Of a stretch of DNA of 64,000 bases, positions 58,765 through 64,000 are shown one piece after another. Within the stretch, counting starts at the first letter, position 1, and the number at the start of each line of letters is the position of its first letter. Source of the DNA: Caprella mutica (Eukaryota; Arthropoda; Malacostraca; Amphipoda; Caprellidae); the NCBI GenBank assembly GCA_947561585.1, contig CANNZV010003219.1, forward strand, positions 1-64,000. The letters are read 5' to 3'. A model generated the notes under the pieces. The model ran no database searches, was not told where the DNA came from, and saw only the letters and a list, made by a program, of their open reading frames with translations. The position numbers and the translations under genes are program-made.

Positions 58765-60535
58765 CGAGACACATTAGTTTATCGTACCCAGCTTGAAGAA
58801 GAAAATAATCAAATTCGTTCTCTTTTATATTTAGGCCAGTTGAAAAAATTTTAAATTCATGGAATGATATTTATAAAATAAACAAATCAGGGTTTATAAT
58901 ATTTGTACATTGCATTTAGATCTATTGACTTTTATCAGTGACTGTGGTGCGATTTGGTCATCTGTCATCACCAGAGCAATAAAACCTTTTTCTAAATTCT
59001 GTCCCTTCTCATTTGGCTGAATATTGAAGTCGTTGATCACGGACCATTGTACGAGTCGATAATTGAATGCAGAAGAGCCTGTATAACAAAAAGTCGACAA
59101 AGCCTCAATCAAAAGGAACAAACAGTTGAAATCTTTGCATCACTTCGTAACAACATGTGCCAAAAAGGAAGTAAGAGGCTACCTGACCCAAAGGCTTTAT
59201 TTCTTCTCATGGTAACGATCACCGAACTAGCAGGGAACATTCAGCATTTTTTTTTTATATTAACTAACGGCAACAACTGAACCTTTGTCATTGTTTAAAG
59301 AGGAAATGATGAGAAAGTCTGATAAACTGATACTATGCAAAGTTCATCATTCTAGAATAAGAAGCAATGCCAAAAAAAATATTGCACAAAAGAGCCATGT
59401 CGTCATTGTTGTAGGATCATTGTTATTTACTACAAAGAGTCAGTTGGCAAAAGGAAGAGATAAAATCATAAATTTGAATTGCTGATACTTACATAATGCA
59501 TGTGAAGAAACATTTTGATAATTCAGCTGAGGTGGTATTTGATGGTTGAAAGACGAAAACATCAAAAGTCACGAGCACCACAAAGTTTAATGTTTAGTTC
59601 GAAGAAGACGACACTTTTCCGTTTACACAAGAACGCTCTTATTTTCTTACACCACGAACAAGGTAGGATTGATACATTTTTGGTAAATCAAGCTTAGGAA
59701 GGCAAACATCGAAGAAACTAATTGTCCTGGTGATACTGATATTGCAAAGATTAATCTTGATAAGCGAAGTCCACAACTACATTTACTGTTGCAGATGACA
59801 GAGATATCGCTGTAATGTTAGTTCACCAGGAACAGTGAGAACCATAAAGACATCTACTTTTTGAAAAATGATGGTTGCCTGAATATCAAACATGCATCCT
59901 TGCGAAACCAATTTACTAGTAGCATTTGCTTTTTCTATATGCCTTCATTGGTTGTGATATAACGTCGTCAATGTTGGAAAGGGGAGATCAAATATTCATA
60001 ATTTGAGCACCAAATCTGAATCATTGAGGAGCAAGATAAAATATTCGCTTACTTATAGAGTGATTAATCTGAAGTTGATCAACAGCAATCATGGAGTTTA
60101 TATTGTAACAGTTTTTAGATATCAAAATTATGCTAATTTGACATGCAAGGGAATCATAACTCCATGAAATTTTCCGTCAACCGAAAAGGAAGCTTACTAG
60201 CTAGCATGGCCTGTGAAGCCATTACAAACTCATACAATGGTCAATGATCGACGACTTCAATATTCAGCCAAAAGAGTAGGGATAAAAATTATAAAACGCA
60301 TTTATTGCTCCGGTGATGACAGATGACTAAATTGCGTCACAGTCACTGATGAAAGTCAATGGATCTAAATGCAAGGTAAGAATATCATATACCCTGATTT
60401 GTTTATGTTTTAAGTTTTATTCCATGAATTCATAAATTTTTCAACTGGCCTAACTATAAAAAGAGAATGAATCCGATTATTTTCTTTTTAAAGGTGGGTA
60501 CGATAAACTGATGTGTCTCGAAAACATGCTCGTAT
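58752..60535 (+). mobile_element. Element with inverted 3' ends around a GCDTTS-type ORF
   Basis: The segment 58752-59055 is an inverted copy of 60235-60535, about 300 bases. Landmarks: GCATGTTTTCGAGACACAT, AATAATC, CAGTTGAAAAA, AAATCAGGGT, CAGTGACTGTG and the CGTTGATCACGGACCATTGT region. The inverted copy includes both coding and non-coding 3' sequence of the ORF described next. The arrangement could be genuine long terminal inverted repeats or a 3'-end inverted duplication. No target duplication found. Confidence 0.65.
59060..60376 (+). pseudogene. Decayed TE protein of the GCDTTS / CXC-type family
   Basis: Many insect and cnidarian genomes carry repeat-borne proteins with a VVDGGxLLF-like start, a VVFDGY motif, an egDADT motif, an A.DTDVLVLLVHH motif, an HAxTGCDTTS motif and a C-terminal cysteine cluster. 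Short frames here line up in that order. SLFKEEMMRKSDK is at about 59287, then VGSLLFTTKSQLAKGRDKI. VVFDG is followed by NIKSHEHHK near 59530-59580. NCPGDTDIAKI is near 59727, FTVADDRDIAVMLVHQ near 59780 and LFLYAFIGCDITSSM near 59930. Last is FNIQP...FIAPVMTDD...KVNGSKCK, ending at a donor (AAG|GTAAGA) at 60376. There are many stops and frame changes. The biochemical role is not established to my knowledge; a PIN/FEN-like nuclease fold is possible by motif style but is inference. Confidence 0.7.
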
Positions 60536-60539
60536 CGAA

Positions 60540-61430
60540 AGTACGGTGTCCGAAGCGTTTCAACATGTGGCGAATACCTAAGAGTTTAAGGCTCAAACGA
60601 ACTTGTAAAAGTGGCAAAAATGTTGATTTAAAGGATTTTTGGGTGCAGTTCCATCCTTGATAACAAAATAATTGTACTTTTTGTTGTGTATTGCAGGTAA
60701 TCTCAACAGTTGATGACTACAACAGTGATGGTAAACCGGTAACTAAAGATGACAACAATATTTTTGACATATTATCTATTATGTTGAAACAGATTATAAT
60801 TTCGAATCATTTTTTTGTTCAATAATGTTAGTGTAACTCTTTATATGTTTAGTTTGAGAAGTAAGTTTTCTTAAAAAGTTAATCAGTATAAAAAATGCTA
60901 AAAAATGATATATAAAATGAACTCATTTGGAAAAATTGAATTTTGACTAATTCGAGCTTTCGACTAGAGTTTTGGGTATCTGAAAATGAGGTTTCCCAAT
61001 GTACAATCGATGGCGCTTTTTCTTTTGGTAATCTACATACTATATGGGAGGTCTGGAACAAATTTCAGCTTGTAGCCATTTTTTTCCCATAAATTTTCCA
61101 ATTATACCATACTATAAACTCTGACCATTAGTTCAAAAATGTTTTTACCTGTTAATAGTACAATAATAGGCAGAGAAAAAAAAGGCTAAGGTAAAGTTTT
61201 TTGTCCACTGGCCAACGATATACAAGTATTTGAATGAGCGGAAACATTTTTGTGGCCTAAATATATCTATTCATTCTAGTAAAGTTATTCATTTTTTATA
61301 GTATAGCATATAATATTATTAATTAACTTTCATTATTTGCAGTATTGTTGATATAGAGTGCATAAATATTATTTGAGAGTACATTGAAAAAAGAAACTTT
61401 TATTTTTATAAGAGTGAACTGAAAAATATA
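60540..61430. other. AT-rich spacer
   Basis: No gene recognised. Confidence 0.5.
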
Positions 61431-61441
61431 GCTGTGAACAT

Positions 61442-61475
61442 TTATATATATAAACAGACTGAAAGAATTACGTGA
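61442..61475 (+). promoter_or_regulatory. Possible TATA box
   Basis: TATATATATAAACAG at 61444-61458 lies about 85 bases upstream of the ATG of the exon below, which fits a short 5' UTR. TA-rich strings are common in this DNA, so the support is positional only. Confidence 0.25.
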
Positions 61476-61533
61476 ATATGTTTCAATATAAATATTTACA
61501 TTAAAAGTGAACAATGTGATTTAGTTGAGTGAA

Positions 61534-61654
61534 ATGTCAGGTAAATATGAGGACATCTATTTGACGTCTGCAGAGGCGTCTAATTGGACAGACGATGGAC
61601 TCTACTCATCCAAACAAACCTGCATGATTTCAGCCGAGGAAGATATAGAGATGG
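61534..61654 (+). CDS. Candidate first coding exon of a host gene
   Basis: From the ATG at 61534-61536 (context GTGAAATGTC) the frame reads MSGKYEDIYLTSAEASNW then TDDGLYSSKQTCMISAEEDI and EMG, ending at a textbook donor ATGG|GTAAGTGTG at 61654/61655. The exon is 121 bases (40 codons plus one base). It has balanced codon use in an otherwise AT-rich region, and its acidic, Ser/Thr-rich N-terminus is typical of cytosolic tails. This makes it the best host-gene candidate in the window. The product is not recognised, and later exons would lie beyond 64000 or be hidden in the repeats. Confidence 0.45.
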
Positions 61655-61754
61655 GTAAGTGTGAATGTTAATGTAGCTATAAATAGCTATAGTAACAACA
61701 CTCTGGTAAACTAGCTTGTTGATTGTTAGAGTACTGAAAAAAATTAAGCTACAG

Positions 61755-61980
61755 TCACCGGACACTACCAAATCATCGGACTCACTAACCAATCACCGGA
61801 CACTTCCCAATCACCGGACACTACCAATTCACCGGGCACTACCAATTCACCGGACACTACCCAATCACCGGACACACCAACCAATCACCGGACACTACCC
61901 AATCATCGGACACTACCAATTCACCGGACACTATCCAATCACCTACCCACCCAATCATCGGCCACTACCCAATCACCCCA
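61755..61980 (+). repeat. ACTACCCAATCACCGGAC minisatellite, about twelve units
   Basis: 18-base units with variants (CACTTCCCAATCACCGGA, CACTACCAATTCACCGGA, CATCGGACTCACTAACCA). It starts about 100 bases after the candidate exon, so it would lie in that gene's first intron. No inverted partner in the window. Confidence 0.9.
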
Positions 61981-61984
61981 ATTA

Positions 61985-62835
61985 CCATAGTGGTTTTGTA
62001 AAAACAAATACTATATAGTTTGCTATTCTCAAAATACTTCAATTTATTTTTTTAACTGGTGTTTGCAATTCACTTACAGCTTCCTTCACCTAGTAATTCG
62101 TGACGAACTATGACTTATATTAATATGTTTAATATTTTCATTATTTATTTCATAGTTTTCAATCTTACATTTAGTATTCATTATATTTTTTATTAATAAT
62201 GATATCTTTTCCACGTGTACTCTATACTTTTGACACCATTGTGAAAGGGATATGACAATAGCTGCTAACCTAATTGAGAACACTTCGGGAATCAACTGAT
62301 CATAATTGAAACGCTTCATCCAACTTTTTCAAGTGGTATAACAAACAGAAATCTGTAGAATCACTGATACTTTCTATTGTCACCCACCTGCTGTTATCAT
62401 GAGTACCATTTATAATACTTGTTATTTTGCAACGATCAAATAGTTCGTTTCTTAAATTATCGAAAATATTGAATAATTTATTGTTAGTTAGGTTAACCTC
62501 AATTTGTAAATTCTACAAGACTGTCATAAGGGAAAACTTCATATTGGCTCGAATATATTTTTAAATTTATCTGATGTGTAACGATTGTAATTAATTTTAT
62601 TCAATATAGATTATTATTATGTATAACTGTTGAATTAAAAGATGTTCTGTAAATATTTTAAGTAAATTCCAATTCATTTATTTTCAATTTCGTGGCTATT
62701 CAACAATAGTTAAATAGAACTTGTTATAGTACAATATGGTAAAGTTACATTGAAACGATTCATATTTATGTAAATTGCACCTCAAATTTGAAACTTTTAA
62801 TTCACAATTATCTATTTAAAACTAGAAATATGTAA
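61985..62835. other. AT-rich spacer
   Basis: No gene recognised. The 77-codon minus frame at 62086-62319 has no family match. Confidence 0.5.
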
Positions 62836-62837
62836 TC

Positions 62838-62912
62838 CACAGGGAAAATTCCGCCGGGCAAAATTCCACCCTGATAAAATTCCGCTGGCAATATTCCGCC
62901 GGGCAAAATTCC
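62838..62912 (+). repeat. AAAATTCCGCCGGGC minisatellite, about five units
   Basis: 15-16-base units (AAAATTCCGCCGGGC, AAAATTCCACCCTGAT, AATATTCCGCCGGGC). It abuts the 3' end of the non-LTR fragment, and the minus-strand frame runs from one into the other (GGILPG repeats), which is an artefact. Confidence 0.88.
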
Positions 62913-64000
62913 TAGAAAATTTATGGAAAATTTAAAGATACAAGTATTAGGCAAAATTTTACAGTTATAAAATAGAAGACCATTATGGTCAAAGTAATTT
63001 GATTTAGTAATTATTCTTATCATTTTCTTCTGTATTAAGATGAGGGGGCCAAGATGAACCTTAGCAGCTGCACCCCAAACAGTTTTACAATGCAATAAAT
63101 AAGGGTATACAAGTGCATATAGTATAAATTAATCAATACATGACTAGGTAAATTGTTATGAATTCTATAGACAATTCCAGTGGTTCTTGATAGTTTTGCA
63201 CAAATATAATGTATATGATTAGAAAAATGTAACTTATCCAAATTCACATCTAGAAACTTAACACAGTCATGGAACTCCTGTTGGGTACTATTGATGTTCA
63301 AAATAAAGGGTGTAAAAATAGCTTGAGATCGGTTAGTGATTAGCAGGGCAGTAGTTTCACTTGCATTAAATGAAAGTTTATTATTCGTTGTCCAATCAGA
63401 TAAATCAGAAAATCTGGTTAGCGTTGTTTAATAAAGATTCGTAACTAGTATCACTGACTACAACATTAGTGTCATCAGTAAGAAGGTTTGCATTAATTTG
63501 TTGAGATATGTTAGGCAAATCATTAATATAGAGAATAAAAAGTAGCGGTCAAAAGACACTTCCCTGTGGCACACCACAAGTCACAGTTCGAGTTCCCAAA
63601 ACAGAATCGCCAAGTCGTACACTCTGAGACTGACACCCAAGATAGCTACGGAACCAACCGTGGCTTTTCGATAAGTGTGTCATGACTGACCGTATCAAAT
63701 GCTTTTCTGAGGTATATAGAAATCCCAAGAGAATGTTTCCTAGAGTCAAGTGCATTTTAAACATGATCAACAAAGTGGTGGATTGCACTGGTTGTACTTT
63801 TACCCTTCTGGAATCCAAATTGATTACTACTAATTACATTGTACTTCGCCAAATAAGAGTTAAGTCTAGCATGAATACATTTTTCAAATATTTTACTAAT
63901 TAGAGTTAGCATAGAGATTGGCCTATAATTGCTAGCTTCAAACTCAGAACCAGATTTAAATATAGGCACGATAACACCTCTTTTTAATATAGTAGGAAAC
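62913..64000 (-). pseudogene. Non-LTR retrotransposon reverse transcriptase, decayed, continues beyond the window
   Basis: Jockey/CR1-like RT domain order on the minus strand. MPIFKSGSEFEASNYRPIS and SKIFEKCIHARL then NQFGFQKGKSTTSAI (63969-63757) are fingers/palm motifs. SHGWFRSYLGCQSQSV and VTCGVPQGSVF (to 63549) follow. A stop precedes PLLFILYINDLPN, and LLTDDTNVVV is the catalytic block (usually F/LADDT). After a frame change near 63420 come LSDWTTNNKLSFN, VKFLDVNLDKLHFSNHI and a second shift near 63090. The thumb-end motif QKKMIRIITKSNYFDHNGLL lies near 63030. The N-terminal endonuclease would lie beyond 64000. At least one stop and two frameshifts make it inactive. Confidence 0.88.

Noticed and set aside
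58506..58772. Paired 88- and 75-codon frames (CLKIRAS / LILRQL repeats)
   Set aside because: Readings of the 21-bp minisatellite on both strands.
61716..62018. 100-codon frame with NHRTLP repeats
   Set aside because: Reading of the 18-bp minisatellite.

Overview
This is a strongly AT-rich, gene-poor stretch of an animal nuclear genome. Every recognisable protein fragment belongs to a eukaryotic transposable element (TE). The mix is typical of an arthropod: a Penelope-like element, Ty3/gypsy, a non-LTR retrotransposon, hAT, and a mariner-like transposase with a WPPRS-DLS motif. I infer an insect, possibly a hemipteran, but the window alone does not prove it. There are no bacterial operons, rRNA genes, CRISPR arrays or long intact genes. 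Almost all open frames are chance frames or frames through tandem repeats.

Layout. 1-7 kb: intron-like AT-rich DNA with possible splice-bounded exons (3.07-5.1 kb) and two copies of a dispersed repeat, one carrying a 60-bp triplication. 7.5-8.6 kb: a small hairpin and a 5'-truncated Penelope-like retroelement. 10.5-14.1 kb: degenerate repeats and minus-strand exon-like blocks. 14.16-18.82 kb: a four-level nest. An outer pair of inverted 15-16-bp repeat arrays encloses a second inverted pair of 16-bp arrays. Inside that lie a hAT-type non-autonomous element and a hAT element with a decayed transposase, and a small MITE sits in that transposase's intron. 20.8-27.3 kb: minisatellites, a 318-bp hairpin and a long-range inverted repeat, plus two exon-like blocks resembling DUF4806 proteins. 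27.4 kb: a tRNA-derived SINE. 32.5-33.6 kb: another element ending in inverted minisatellites. 35.1-35.9 kb: a candidate four-exon small gene on the minus strand.

37.4-38.4 kb: a mariner remnant inserted in the centre of a palindromic element. 40.6-42.1 kb: a Ty3/gypsy pol remnant. 44.25 kb: a hairpin MITE. 48.3 kb: a 26-bp minisatellite. 50.4-55.3 kb: a tandem segmental duplication and about 3.6 kb of satellites built on a GATATCGAGGGAATAT-like word. 56.16 kb: a hAT-type MITE related to the one at 15 kb. 58-60.5 kb: a decayed copy of a TE protein family with a GCDTTS-like motif, flanked by an inverted copy of its own 3' end and by a 21-bp array. 61.5 kb: a plausible first coding exon of a host gene, with a TATA box. 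61.75-62.9 kb: two more minisatellites. 62.9-64 kb: a decayed non-LTR reverse transcriptase running off the window.

Most elements are broken, so the window reads as intergenic or intronic DNA built by repeated nested insertion. The most unusual theme is a set of short-word tandem arrays (14-21-bp units, each a different word). Several of them form the inverted ends of mobile-element-like units.
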